Notes under the pieces: generated by a model
Seen by the model: only the letters and a program-made list of their open reading frames with translations
Databases searched by the model: none
Told to the model about the DNA's origin: nothing
Shown: positions 7,544-16,064 of the stretch, piece by piece
Layout of the letters: each line of letters opens with the position of its first letter
How positions within the stretch are numbered: the stretch's first letter is position 1
Position numbers and translations under genes: made by a program
Origin: CADCVW01 sp035644935
Lineage (GTDB): Bacteria > Pseudomonadota > Alphaproteobacteria > Sphingomonadales > Sphingomonadaceae
Reading direction: 5' to 3'
Assembly (NCBI GenBank): GCA_035644935.1
Contig: DASQNO010000057.1
Location: forward strand, 5,772 to 69,771
Length of the DNA stretch: 64,000 nt

Positions 7544-8170
7544 GTCCGAGCTCCTGTCTCGGAGCGGGGACCGTCCCCGCTCGACAGGCGCCCGGCAGAC
7601 CGGCGCGAGGCCGCGATCACCTCGGCGGCGTCAGCCAAAGAGGCCGCAAGCTCTGCTTAGCGGACCCCTTGCGGGTTGATCGTGGAAGGACGCGTGGCGG
7701 ACAGACGATCAGCGCAACTGGAGCGGGATAGGCATCCCGACGCGAGAGCGAGAAATGCCCGGCAGCAGCTTCGCTCAGTCCTGCCAAGCTGTTAGTACGG
7801 CGTGAGTGCGTCAGTGGAGATCGGCCTTGAAGAAGCTTCGGGTCACGTACGCTTGGCTAGGCAGCGATTGCGGGGCCGAGCGCGGTCTGCAGCATGCGCC
7901 GGCTGCGGGCCTGGCGTTCGGACTGAAGGTGAGCGACGGACACTGGAGACCCGGAAGTTAGCGCTGGGTCGAGTTCAGTGACGGGTGACGCGGGCGGATC
8001 GACAAGCTTGGTGGCGTAGTTGAGCCGCGCCGCGCGAAGGTAGGCGTAGGTGCGTGTCGGGCTTAGCGGCTGGATCCGAACGCGTTCGAGGTTTCGATAC
8101 CCGCACGTCTTTTGCGACGACGGATGTCCGAATCTTCGTATTGCGAACGTCATTGGCGTGAAGGGAGACA
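7544..8170. other. Intergenic region with a trbB remnant
   Basis: No complete gene is visible in these ~630 bases. The minus strand at 7857-7943 carries the N-terminal stub of a TrbB-like protein (listed separately). The rest has no recognisable protein. This is probably a deletion or insertion scar between the ICE backbone and the cargo operon that starts at 8174. Confidence 0.5.
7857..7943 (-). pseudogene. trbB: Remnant of conjugal transfer ATPase TrbB (N-terminal stub)
   Basis: A GTG at 7943 opens SVAHLQSERQARSRRMLQTALGPAIAA and then a stop at 7857. The stretch RMLQTALGPAIAA strongly resembles the start of alphaproteobacterial TrbB proteins, which continue for ~300 more residues with Walker motifs. 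Nothing of that continuation is found downstream. The resemblance is by eye over ~25 residues only, so the call is tentative. A complete trb operon may exist elsewhere, for example left of the window. Confidence 0.45.
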
Positions 8171-8173
8171 ATG

Positions 8174-8515
8174 ATGCAGTACATGATCATGAACTATGTG
8201 CCCGCCGCCAGCCTCGAGGGCAGCGAGTCCGTACCGCCGCATGCCGACATGGAGGCCTGGGGTGCCTACACGACGGCCATGATCGACGCGGGCGTCATGC
8301 GCGGCGGAAACGCGCTCAAGCCGAGCTTTACAGCGACCACCGTTCGTCTGCGGGATGGTCGGCGCGATGTGCACGATGGTCCCTACGCGGATAGCAAGGA
8401 GGAACTTGGCGGCTACTACATCATCGACGTGCCGGACCTCAACGCGGCGCTCCAGTGGGCCGCCCGTAACCCCGCCGCTTCAACCGGTGCGGTTGAGGTG
8501 CGGCCGGTGATGTAG
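8174..8515 (+). CDS. YCII/DGPF-domain protein
   Basis: A 113-residue protein of the YCII-related DGPF family: MQYMIMNYVP at the start, a central RDGRRDVHDGPYADSKEELGGYYIIDVPDL and a C-terminal VEVRPVM. The DGPF-type signature is DGPYADSKEELGG. These proteins are regularly encoded next to ECF42 sigma factors and are thought to work with them; the chemistry is unknown. Of two adjacent ATGs, the second (8174) has the better distance from GGGAG. The sigma factor gene follows 11 bases downstream. Confidence 0.88.
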   Translation: MQYMIMNYVPAASLEGSESVPPHADMEAWGAYTTAMIDAGVMRGGNALKPSFTATTVRLRDGRRDVHDGPYADSKEELGGYYIIDVPDLNAALQWAARNPAASTGAVEVRPVM

Positions 8516-8526
8516 GTCTGACTGAT

Positions 8527-9744
8527 TTGACAGCGGCTGCGGCTTATTCCTCGGCGGATCTCGAGGCGCGGCAGGCCTATGGTAGATTGGTCGCGTTCTT
8601 AGCGGCGCGCTCGGGCGATCTAGCCGCGGCCGAAGACGCGCTCGGCGACGCACTCCTCGCCGCTCTGGAACGCTGGCCCGCCGATGGTGTGCCGTCGAAC
8701 CCCGCGGCGTGGCTGCTGACCGTCGCGCGCCGCCGCGCGATCGACGGAACCCGCAAGCATCTGCGCGCAGAGGCCGCGCAAGCGGAGCTCGTCCGCATGC
8801 ATGATGAGGCGGAGGCGGCAATGTCGGAAGAGCGGCCGTTCCCGGATGATCGGCTCGGCCTGATGCTGGCGTGCGCCCATCCAGCCGTCGATCCCGCCGC
8901 CCGCACGCCGCTGATGCTTCAAGCGGTTCTTGGTCTTAGCGCCGAGCGAATGGCCTCGGCCTTCCTGACCTCGCCAGCCGCCATGACGAAGCGCTTGGTG
9001 CGCGCAAAGGCCAAGCTCGCCGCGTCGGGTGTCCCCTTCACCATCCCAGGTCGGGAAGCGTTGGCGGAGCGAATGAAGCCACTGCTCGAGGCCGTCTACG
9101 CAGCGTTCACCCTTGCGCAGGACGACGAGGGCGATCCCGCGCTGCGCCACGAAGCGCTTTGGCTGGGCCGGCTACTTGTGGAGCTTGCGCCCGACGAGCC
9201 GGAAGCGGCGGGGTTGCTGTCGCTGATGCTGTTCGTAATCGCCCGGCCGGCGACCGCCGCGGGCGCTGAGTTCGTCCCCCTCAGCCGGCAGGATCCGCGC
9301 GGTTGGAATGAAGAGCTGATGCACGAGGCAGAAGCGCTGCTCCGGTCGGCCGGTGAATTGGGGCAGCCGGGCCGGTATCAGCTGGAAGCCGCAGTACAGG
9401 CCGTCCATTCCGCTCGCCGGTCCAGCGGGTTCACGGATTGGACTGCCGTCCTCACGCTTTATCATCGCCTGCTGCAGGTGGCGCCAACAGTGGGAGCGCA
9501 GGTGGCGTTCGCCGCAGCCCTGGCCCAATCCGGCGATCCCACCGAGGCGCTCGCAGCACTCGATGTGCTCGATCCACCTCGGATTGCCGCGTATCAGCCT
9601 TACTGGGCAACGCGCGCATTTGTCCTGGCCGCGCTCGACCGGAGGACCGAAGCCGGGAACGCCTATATGCGCGCGTCCGGCCTGACGGAGGACGGCGCGG
9701 TTCGCGCTTGGCTGCTCGCGCAACGGGCCGCGCTCGCGAACTGA
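8527..9744 (+). CDS. ECF sigma factor, ECF42 group (DUF6596 C-terminal extension)
   Basis: A 405-residue sigma factor. The region-2-like helix (GDLAAAEDALGDALLAALERWPADGVPSNPAAWL) and region-4 HTH (LMLQAVLGLSAERMASAFLTSPAAMTKRLVRAKAKL) occupy residues ~10-185. The rest is the long helical TPR-like extension of the ECF42/DUF6596 group. That group has no anti-sigma factor and is paired with DGPF proteins, exactly as here. The start is TTG 8527, 12 bases after the DGPF stop, so expression is probably coupled. It likely directs a small regulon that may include the following GST and SDR genes. Confidence 0.88.
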   Translation: MTAAAAYSSADLEARQAYGRLVAFLAARSGDLAAAEDALGDALLAALERWPADGVPSNPAAWLLTVARRRAIDGTRKHLRAEAAQAELVRMHDEAEAAMSEERPFPDDRLGLMLACAHPAVDPAARTPLMLQAVLGLSAERMASAFLTSPAAMTKRLVRAKAKLAASGVPFTIPGREALAERMKPLLEAVYAAFTLAQDDEGDPALRHEALWLGRLLVELAPDEPEAAGLLSLMLFVIARPATAAGAEFVPLSRQDPRGWNEELMHEAEALLRSAGELGQPGRYQLEAAVQAVHSARRSSGFTDWTAVLTLYHRLLQVAPTVGAQVAFAAALAQSGDPTEALAALDVLDPPRIAAYQPYWATRAFVLAALDRRTEAGNAYMRASGLTEDGAVRAWLLAQRAALAN

Positions 9745-9807
9745 ACGTCACTGTCCCAATCGGCTGCCGCCGGACGTCATTTGCTTGACGAGATGGAGGA
9801 GACGATC

Positions 9808-10440
9808 ATGCCGGACGTTCAGGTAATTGGCTTGCCTCAAAGCAACTATGTCTGGGCGGTGCGTATTGCCCTCGCCGAGAAGGGCGTGGCGCACGAGAGC
9901 ATCTTGGCTCCGCCGCATAGCCCCGAGGTCGCCGCCATCCACCCCCTCGGGAAGATCCCGGTCCTTCGCCACGGCACCGTCGCGTTGGCGGAGTCCCGCG
10001 CCATCATCGATTACGTGGACGCGACCTTCGACGGCCCGCCGCTGGTCCCCGCGGATGGCGAAGCCGCGCTTCGCAGCGCGATGTGGACGTCGATCATCAC
10101 GAGCTCGGTCGAACCTCTGCTCGTGCGCCAGTACGTCCTTGCTCATATGTTTCCGGCCACCGAAGATGGTCAGCCGGACCGCGTATTGATCGAGGCGCTC
10201 GCGCCCAAGGTCGAAGCGGCGCTCGACGTGCTCGATAAGGCCGTTAGCGCGGGCGAGATCGGCGGGGAGGGCATAGAGCGCGTCGACGCCTACCTGGTCC
10301 CGATCCTGTTCTACCTTTCTAACACGCCTGCGGGGGGTAACATGATCGCCGCTCGATCAAAGCTTTCCGAGTATCTCGCTCGTAGACTCGCGCAGCCAAG
10401 CGTTCGATCAACCATGCCGCCTCCGCCAGAACGCTCCTAG
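9808..10440 (+). CDS. Glutathione S-transferase family protein
   Basis: A 210-residue GST. The thioredoxin-like N-terminal domain includes SNYVWAVRIALAEKGVAHE, the HPLGKIPVL motif with the cis-Pro and the ESRAIIDYVDATF motif that binds the gamma-glutamyl part of glutathione. The all-helical C-terminal domain follows from residue ~88. It would conjugate glutathione to electrophiles in the cytoplasm. ATG 9808 is chosen for GGAGGA 8-13 bases upstream; an in-frame TTG 27 bases earlier is less likely. It follows the ECF42 gene by 63 bases, same strand, within the cargo block. Confidence 0.9.
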   Translation: MPDVQVIGLPQSNYVWAVRIALAEKGVAHESILAPPHSPEVAAIHPLGKIPVLRHGTVALAESRAIIDYVDATFDGPPLVPADGEAALRSAMWTSIITSSVEPLLVRQYVLAHMFPATEDGQPDRVLIEALAPKVEAALDVLDKAVSAGEIGGEGIERVDAYLVPILFYLSNTPAGGNMIAARSKLSEYLARRLAQPSVRSTMPPPPERS

Positions 10441-10472
10441 GCTTGCTCGGCTGGATTGGTGGAGAGCGTGAG

Positions 10473-11288
10473 ATGACGGAGCCGGGCCGGGTTGTGCTCG
10501 TGACCGGTGCTTCGTCGGGCATCGGCAAGGTGTCCGCGCAGTATCTCGCGGCCCGGGGTTGGCGAGTATTCGCGGGTGCGCGGCGACCGAAGGTGCTGCG
10601 CGGGTCGGCTGGCATCGAGTTTCTCCAACTCGACGTGACGGACGACGCTTTGGCGCGCGAAGCGGTCGAGACCGTGCTCCGGCGGGCGGGCCGGATCGAC
10701 GGGCTGGTGAACAACGCGGGCGGCTCAATCCTCGGCGCGGTCGAGGAGACTTCGCTTGAGCAGGCGCGCGCCCTCTTCGAGACAAACGTACTCGGAGTGA
10801 TGCGCATGTCTCAAGCCGTGCTCCCGGCGATGCGAAGCCAGCAGTTCGGCCGCATCGTCAACATCAGCTCGATCGTGGGTTTCCTTCCTGCGCCCTACAT
10901 GGGCGTCTACGCCGCGACGAAACACGCCTTGGAAGGTCTGTCGGAGTCGCTTGACCACGAAGTGCGCGCGTTCGGCGTCCGTGTCATGTTGGTCCAACCA
11001 GCCTTTACGCGCACGAACATCGACGCTGCCTCGGTGCGGGCGGAGCGACCTTCGGAAGCGTACGCGGCTCAGCGCGAGCGTGTGCTTGCAGTGATCGGCG
11101 AGCAGATCGCCCGGGCGCCAGAGGCGACCGCGGTCGCCCGGACGGTGGAACGTGCACTCGGTCATCCTTCGTTTGCGCGGTTCCCGGTGGGCTTCCAAGC
11201 TCGGCTTCTCAGTCGCTTGCGGAAGATCGCGCCAGCCCAAGCCATCGATCGGTCCATCCGCAAAAACTTTGCGCTCGACCAGAATTGA
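10473..11288 (+). CDS. Short-chain dehydrogenase/reductase (SDR)
   Basis: A 271-residue classical SDR. The TGASSGIG cofactor motif is at residues ~11-18, NNAGG at ~81-85, the catalytic Ser in NISSIVG and YAATKHA (Tyr-x3-Lys) near 146-152. It uses NAD(P)H on an unknown carbonyl or alcohol. ATG 10473 is preceded by GGAGAG. It follows the GST gene by 32 bases and ends the cargo operon. A convergent hairpin terminator at 11420 lies beyond its stop on the other side of a 141-base gap. Confidence 0.92.
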   Translation: MTEPGRVVLVTGASSGIGKVSAQYLAARGWRVFAGARRPKVLRGSAGIEFLQLDVTDDALAREAVETVLRRAGRIDGLVNNAGGSILGAVEETSLEQARALFETNVLGVMRMSQAVLPAMRSQQFGRIVNISSIVGFLPAPYMGVYAATKHALEGLSESLDHEVRAFGVRVMLVQPAFTRTNIDAASVRAERPSEAYAAQRERVLAVIGEQIARAPEATAVARTVERALGHPSFARFPVGFQARLLSRLRKIAPAQAIDRSIRKNFALDQN

Positions 11289-11419
11289 ACCATCACCGGC
11301 ACCCGGCTGATCTATTCAAGCAAGCACTTCCTGCCGAAAATAGCGCTAGCCACTACCGACTTTCTTGCGGCTGCATCTGGCGAGATAGATGTGAGCCACG
11401 CACCTCCGAGGCCCTGAAG

Positions 11420-11443
11420 AGGGCGGCGCTTACGCGCCGCCCT
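11420..11443 (-). terminator. Terminator overlapping the DUF2493 stop codon
   Basis: Arms agggcggcgc (11420-11429) and their complement (11434-11443) form a perfect 10-bp stem around a 4-base loop that holds part of the DUF2493 stop codon. On the minus strand it is followed by CTTC. It separates this gene from the convergent SDR gene. Confidence 0.6.
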
Positions 11444-12350
11444 TCCGGAAGTCGAACAGCGGAATCCCGAGCTTGCGGGCCTTGTCGGCCAGGTTGTCGT
11501 TGATCCCGTTGCCGGGGAACACGACGACCCCGATCGGCAGCACGTCCAGCATCGCGTCGTTGCGCTTGAACGGGGCGGCCTTGGCGTGCTTGGCCCAGTC
11601 GGGCTTGAAGGCGACCTGAGCGACTTTGCGGTTGTCGGCCCAGCAGGCGGCGATGCGTTCGGCTCCCGTCGGTGATCCGCCGTGCAGCAGGACCATGCCA
11701 GGGTGCTTGGCGTGCACCCGGTCGAGCGCGGCCCAGATCGCGGCCGTGTCGTTGCACTCACGGCCTCCTGTGAAGGCGATCTTCGCTCCAGCGGGCAGCA
11801 TCACCTCGGTCTCGGCCCGGCGGCGGGCGGAGATGAAGTCCCGGCTGTCGATCACCGCCGAGGTGAGCGCCTTCCGGTTGACCAGCGATCCGTGACGGGG
11901 TTGCCAGGCGGAGCCGATGTGGTTGCGGTAGAGGTCCGCGGCGGTGTCGCGCATGAGTTCGTGAGCGTTGCGGCGTTCGATGAGCGTCAGCCCCTGGACC
12001 AGGAGCTGTTCGAGCTCGACCGAGCGGACCTCAGACCCATCCTGCTCACGCTGGCTCCGCCGCTGCGCCTGCTCGTTGTCGTCCAGCTCGCGTTCGACGC
12101 GTTCGGCGGCGCGGTGGAACAGGTTGACGGTGCCCCAGAGCAGATCGTCGAGGTCGGGTTCGAGCCGGGTATCCTCCAGCGTCGAGACGAGGGCGTCGAA
12201 GATGTCGGCGATGGCACCGGTAACGCGGTCGCCCTCGGGCAAGGGTCTCGGGTCGGGCTCGTCCTGGAAGGGGCGGAAGCCGTAGAGCTGGAGTTCGGCA
12301 AGGATGGCGGCGGTGGGAGACTCGGCGTGCGGTTCGTCGTGGTCGGTCAT
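11430..12350 (-). CDS. DUF2493 domain protein (SLOG-like fold)
   Basis: A 306-residue protein. The C-terminal ~110 residues are DUF2493: KIAFTGGRECND, then HAKHPGMVLLHGGSPTGAERIAACWA and GIPLFDFR, a Rossmann-like (SLOG superfamily) domain predicted to bind a nucleotide or nucleic acid. The N-terminal ~190 residues are helical and specific to the alphaproteobacterial ICE version. The function is unknown; it belongs to the DUF932-ParB-Toprim-DUF2493 block of these elements. ATG 12350 is used. A 287-base upstream leader (12351-12637) contains the second copy of the structured element seen upstream of DUF736. Confidence 0.85.
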   Translation of the reverse strand: MTDHDEPHAESPTAAILAELQLYGFRPFQDEPDPRPLPEGDRVTGAIADIFDALVSTLEDTRLEPDLDDLLWGTVNLFHRAAERVERELDDNEQAQRRSQREQDGSEVRSVELEQLLVQGLTLIERRNAHELMRDTAADLYRNHIGSAWQPRHGSLVNRKALTSAVIDSRDFISARRRAETEVMLPAGAKIAFTGGRECNDTAAIWAALDRVHAKHPGMVLLHGGSPTGAERIAACWADNRKVAQVAFKPDWAKHAKAAPFKRNDAMLDVLPIGVVVFPGNGINDNLADKARKLGIPLFDFRKGGA

Positions 12351-12479
12351 GATGGGGTGCTCCGGCTCGGGGCCGCGCCTCTCGCGGCCTTCACGGGCGA
12401 CGAAGAGCGGGGGCGGACCGGGCTTGCACCGCGGGCCTCCGCCCGCGGCCGGAGTGCAGCGCAGGACGGCGAAGGCCGG

Positions 12480-12524
12480 CTTTCTTGTCTCGCGAGGAGC
12501 CGCGGCACGCGGCGGGGAAGAAAG
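12480..12524 (-). ncRNA. Structured leader element, copy 2 (upstream of DUF2493)
   Basis: A 45-base element matching copy 1 at 6381-6425. Arms CTTTCTT (12480-12486) and AAGAAAG (12518-12524) are identical, CTCGCGAG is retained and the inner hairpin is GCCGCG-GCA-CGCGGC (12499-12513). It lies ~130 bases before the DUF2493 start, almost the same distance as in copy 1. The surrounding 12351-12637 leader also resembles the DUF736 leader and contains no gene. Confidence 0.55.
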
Positions 12525-12637
12525 TCGGCCGCAGCCGTTGCCTGACCGGCCCGGCTCCGGTCCGATCGCCCCTCTCGGAAGGCCGAAGGCGCGGCTCTCC
12601 CGTATCGGTGTGCCCGTCCCGATACTGACCTGAACAG

Positions 12638-13699
12638 CTAAGCCGCCGTCCTGCGCCTACGCTTCGCCGGGAACAGGAAGCGTTCGACGTCCTCCGGGGC
12701 GAGCTGCACCCGCAAGTTTCCCGAGAACGCGTCCATCCCAAGCAGTCGAAGGTCGTCGTTGAAGTCGCCTCCACACGCGTCGAGCATCAGCGGCTCGATC
12801 CCGGCCTCGCGTGCCCTAGTGGCCAGGGTGTCCGCCCCGCGGTGTCCGGCGACGTCCCGTTCGCGAGCGATGTAGAGCCTGCGCAGCCTCGGTTGGAGCT
12901 GGAGGGCCGCGAGGTGCGCGGCCGAGAGTGCTGCGACGGCAGGGAGCGTGGTCAGAACCTGCCGCAAGGACAGCATGGTCTCGACACCTTCGCCGGCTGC
13001 GAGCACGTCGGTGGCGACGCCGAAGCGAACCCCGTGCCCGAGAAGCTGCCCCATAGCGCGTCTTGGCGAGGCGACCGGGGCTTTGTGGACGGTCGTCGGG
13101 TCGAGCCAAGTACGATGCGCGCCGGTGATCGCGCCGCTCAGGTCGGTGACTGCCGCAACGACCGCGGGCCAGGCTTCGCGCCCGGTCGCCTCATCAGCTT
13201 CGGGGCGGTAGAAGCAGTGGGGGTGAAAGCGAAGCGCTCCAGTGCCGCTGAGATCAGTCAGGCAACGCCGGCGCAGGTAGGTCTCGGCCAGCGTGCCCCA
13301 GATCGGCTTAGACATCCCGAACAAACGTCGAGCCGCTTCGGACGAGCCGGTCGGAACGCGCCGTAGCGGCTCGTGACTTATCGGCTCCGGGCTGGGAAGT
13401 GATAGGAACCGGCGGGCTTCGGCGAGTACCTCGGTCAGGTCGGTCAGGCGCTGGTTGGCGGCGATCAGGTCGAGCAAGTCGCCGTGCTCGCCGGTAGCGG
13501 CGTCGGTCCACTTTCCAGCGGCGCCCTTGCCCGACTCCGGGCCGGTGAGCCGGACGTAAAGGCTGCGCCCCGCGGAGTTCTCGACATCCCCGACCAGCCA
13601 GTAATGGCCCTGCCGGCGACCATTGGAGAGATAATGGCGGCACACCGCCTCGGCGTTCTGAGCCAAGCGACGCGCCAGGTCGGATGCGTGGTCGCGCAT
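12638..13699 (-). CDS. Toprim-domain protein, DUF7146 type (primase-like)
   Basis: A 353-residue protein. The N-terminal domain (residues ~1-110) has the DUF7146 pattern (LAQNAEAVCRHYLSNGRRQG, WTDAATGEHGDLLDLI). The C-terminal half is a Toprim domain, with AAGEGVETMLSLRQVL carrying the conserved Glu, followed by LYIARERDVAGHRGADTLATRA. Such proteins are thought to act in replication or priming of transferred ICE DNA. ATG 13699 is chosen because GAGGTG stands just upstream and homologous sequence starts there; the longer upstream frame is low-complexity leader. It belongs to the DUF932-ParB-Toprim-DUF2493 block, with a terminator-like hairpin between it and parB. Confidence 0.85.
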   Translation of the reverse strand: MRDHASDLARRLAQNAEAVCRHYLSNGRRQGHYWLVGDVENSAGRSLYVRLTGPESGKGAAGKWTDAATGEHGDLLDLIAANQRLTDLTEVLAEARRFLSLPSPEPISHEPLRRVPTGSSEAARRLFGMSKPIWGTLAETYLRRRCLTDLSGTGALRFHPHCFYRPEADEATGREAWPAVVAAVTDLSGAITGAHRTWLDPTTVHKAPVASPRRAMGQLLGHGVRFGVATDVLAAGEGVETMLSLRQVLTTLPAVAALSAAHLAALQLQPRLRRLYIARERDVAGHRGADTLATRAREAGIEPLMLDACGGDFNDDLRLLGMDAFSGNLRVQLAPEDVERFLFPAKRRRRTAA

Positions 13700-13714
13700 G
13701 ATGCACCTCGGCAT

Positions 13715-13757
13715 GAAGAAAGGGCCCGCCGTCGCCCTTGGTGGGAACGGCGGGCCC
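13715..13757 (-). terminator. Hairpin/terminator between parB and the Toprim gene
   Basis: gggcccgccg (13722-13731) and its complement (13748-13757) form a perfect 10-bp stem with a 16-base loop. On the minus strand it is followed by TTTCTTC, like an intrinsic terminator. It sits 24 bases after the ParB stop and close to the Toprim start, so it may attenuate read-through from parB. Confidence 0.65.
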
Positions 13758-13781
13758 TCGGGTGAGCAGGCAGGGACGGAC

Positions 13782-15938
13782 CTACTCGGCCGCGTAGGCG
13801 TAGGGGGCGTCCACCTCCGCGACGTGCTCATCATCGGCGAGGTCGCCGTCTTCGCCCATGGCCGGTTCGCCGCCGTCTGTCGCCGTCTCTACGCCGGCCG
13901 GCTCGGGGTCGACCGCGTCGGCGGCGACGATCGGCGCCGGGCTCTCTTCGACCGGGCTCGGCAGCTCGCGACCCGGCGTGCGCAGCGGCTCCGGCACCCA
14001 GCCGCTGCCGGCGAGCAACCCTTGCGCCCGCTCGGCCATCTCGCCCTTCTTGAGGTGGTCGATCAGTTGCGCCTGCCGTTCGCCCCGGGCCTCACGCACC
14101 GCAGCGACGATGCGCGCCTTGGTGACCCGGCCGAGGAAGTTGTCCACGGTCGGGCTCCAGCCCACGCCCGCCATGTCGAGGTCGACCGCCGCCGCTAGGC
14201 GGTCGGCGTGCGCGAGCGCGCGGGGCCGCCGGTTGTAGGCGCCGTAGGTCGCGTTCACCGAGAGGGCGACGCAGTGCGCGAACAGGTGCTGGCGGGTGTC
14301 ATGGTCGAAGCCGACCAGCTTGTCCCACAACGCCTCCGGCTCCTTCGGCAGAGCCGCCGCCCAAGCGTCGTGCCGCCGGTCGACCGACTTGGCCGAAGCC
14401 GTCTCGGCCAGCCCGGGCGCCTGGTGCGCAAAGCCGACGCTCTTGGCTTCGATCTCAACACAGCTGTCGAGCGCGTAGCTGTAGAACCGCCGAAGCACGA
14501 GCGCGTGCAGGCAGGCGAGGAACGCCACGTGCGGGTCGTTGCCGAGCGCATCTCTGAGCGCAACGGTGCGGTGGGCGGTCAGCTCGGCGAGCAGCCGATC
14601 CGGGATCGGACGCATGCCTTCGTCCTCCTCCGGCTCAGGGGCGGGAGCCGGCTCACTGACGACGGTAGCCCCGCCGCCGTCGCTGCTTGCTGCGATGTGC
14701 TCAACCGCTTGCGCGTCGGTGTCGCTGACCTCCAGCGAGGGCTCCGGCTGGGGAAGAGGCGGCTCGTCCGCAGGCCGGACGTAGCCGCGGTCGATCCGAA
14801 GCCGACCATCGCTTCCGAGGCTGACGAACGCGCCCGCGATTGCAACCTCGGCCGGGTCGAACACCAAGGGCCGGTTCTCCAGCTCCTCCAGCGCCGTCTC
14901 GATCTCGCCCATGCGCTGGTCCGCCTCGTCCGAGAACTCCTCGGCTTCGGCGAACTCGGCCTCGATCCGCTCGGCCTCGGCCTGGAGCGCGTCGCGCGCG
15001 GCCTCCTGCTCGGGCGTCAGCGGAGTCTGCTCGCCGGTGAGCCGACGCAACCCGTAGAGGTGGGCGTAGGGCAGATCGACGAAGGTTTCGACCCACCTGA
15101 ACCCCTCCGCCGCGACCTCGTCCGCCGCCTCGCGCAGCTTCTCGGCCACGAGCATGTCGAGCAAGGACGCGTCCTGCAGCCAACCGCCGTCGTCCGACTG
15201 GAACAGGTCATTCAGCACCTCGCCGCCGGCCTCGACATACGCATCGACGCCGACGAACTGCGCGCGCTTGTCCGAGGCGCGCACGGCGCCCTCGGTCAGC
15301 ATGCGCCGGATTTCGTAGGGCTGCTTGGAATGGTGCCGCTGCAGCGCCTCCCAGACCTGCTCCTGACGCTGGTGGTCGGGATTAACCGTGAACGCCATCA
15401 GCTGGTCGAGCGTGACCCCATCCTCAGCATAGACGTCGAGCAGCGCCGGGCTGACCGCCGCGAGACGCAGCCGCTGCTTCACGACCGCGACCGACACGAA
15501 GAAGGCGGCCGCGATCTCCTCCTCGCCCATGCCCTTCTCGCGCATGGCCTGGAAGGCGCGGAACTGGTCGAGCGGGTGCAGGGGCGCACGCTGGACGTTC
15601 TCGGCGAGGCTGTCCTCCTCGGCCAAGCCTTCCGTACGGACAACGCATGGGATGGGCGCGTTCTTCGCCAGGCGCTTCTGCTTGACCAGCAGCTCCAGCG
15701 CGCGGAAGCGACGGCCTCCGGCCGGCACCTCAAACATGCCGGTCTCCTGACCGGCTTCGTCGACGACGGCGCGGACGGTGAGAGACTGGAGCAGGGTGCG
15801 CCGGGCGATGTCCTCGGCGAGTTGCTCGATGGCGACGCCCGCCTTCACCTGACGGACGTTGGACTGGGACAGCACGAGCTTGTCGAGCGGGATCGCACGC
15901 TGCTCGCTCAAGCTGATCTTCGGTTGGGCCTTGGCCAT
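13782..15938 (-). CDS. ParB/Spo0J-like N-terminal domain protein (long ICE type)
   Basis: A 718-residue protein. Residues ~10-110 are a ParB/Srx N-terminal domain (IPLDKLVLSQSNVRQ; VPAGGRRFRALELLV with the GxRR-type motif; ENVQRAPLHPLDQFRAF). An HTH region follows (EEEIAAAFFVSVAVVKQRLRLA). The remaining ~500 residues are acidic, with a coiled-coil-prone segment near 310-355. Long ParB homologues like this are a backbone gene of alphaproteobacterial ICEs next to DUF932 and are thought to work in DNA binding or maintenance. ATG 15938 has GGAG 7 bases upstream. The leader between this gene and DUF932 holds a structured motif shared with the DUF932 leader. Confidence 0.9.
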   Translation of the reverse strand: MAKAQPKISLSEQRAIPLDKLVLSQSNVRQVKAGVAIEQLAEDIARRTLLQSLTVRAVVDEAGQETGMFEVPAGGRRFRALELLVKQKRLAKNAPIPCVVRTEGLAEEDSLAENVQRAPLHPLDQFRAFQAMREKGMGEEEIAAAFFVSVAVVKQRLRLAAVSPALLDVYAEDGVTLDQLMAFTVNPDHQRQEQVWEALQRHHSKQPYEIRRMLTEGAVRASDKRAQFVGVDAYVEAGGEVLNDLFQSDDGGWLQDASLLDMLVAEKLREAADEVAAEGFRWVETFVDLPYAHLYGLRRLTGEQTPLTPEQEAARDALQAEAERIEAEFAEAEEFSDEADQRMGEIETALEELENRPLVFDPAEVAIAGAFVSLGSDGRLRIDRGYVRPADEPPLPQPEPSLEVSDTDAQAVEHIAASSDGGGATVVSEPAPAPEPEEDEGMRPIPDRLLAELTAHRTVALRDALGNDPHVAFLACLHALVLRRFYSYALDSCVEIEAKSVGFAHQAPGLAETASAKSVDRRHDAWAAALPKEPEALWDKLVGFDHDTRQHLFAHCVALSVNATYGAYNRRPRALAHADRLAAAVDLDMAGVGWSPTVDNFLGRVTKARIVAAVREARGERQAQLIDHLKKGEMAERAQGLLAGSGWVPEPLRTPGRELPSPVEESPAPIVAADAVDPEPAGVETATDGGEPAMGEDGDLADDEHVAEVDAPYAYAAE

Positions 15939-15950
15939 GACGGTTCTCCA

Positions 15951-15993
15951 TGACGGGCTGGCCGGGAACCTCTCCCGACCCTCAAACCCGTCA
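15951..15993 (-). ncRNA. Structured 5' leader motif of parB (copy 1 of 2)
   Basis: TGACGGG (15951-15957) and CCCGTCA (15987-15993) form a 7-bp stem enclosing a smaller hairpin (cggga with tcccg). On the mRNA the stem ends just before the GGAG ribosome-binding site of parB. Nearly the same sequence lies before DUF932 at 17275-17316. A stem next to the ribosome-binding site in two leaders suggests translational control; the ligand or protein, if any, is unknown. Confidence 0.55.
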
Positions 15994-16064
15994 CGAAGCG
16001 CAGCGCCGCCCTCTCACTCTGGAGAGGACGACGCCGCAGGAAAGGTGGAAAGTGGGCGGCCCGC

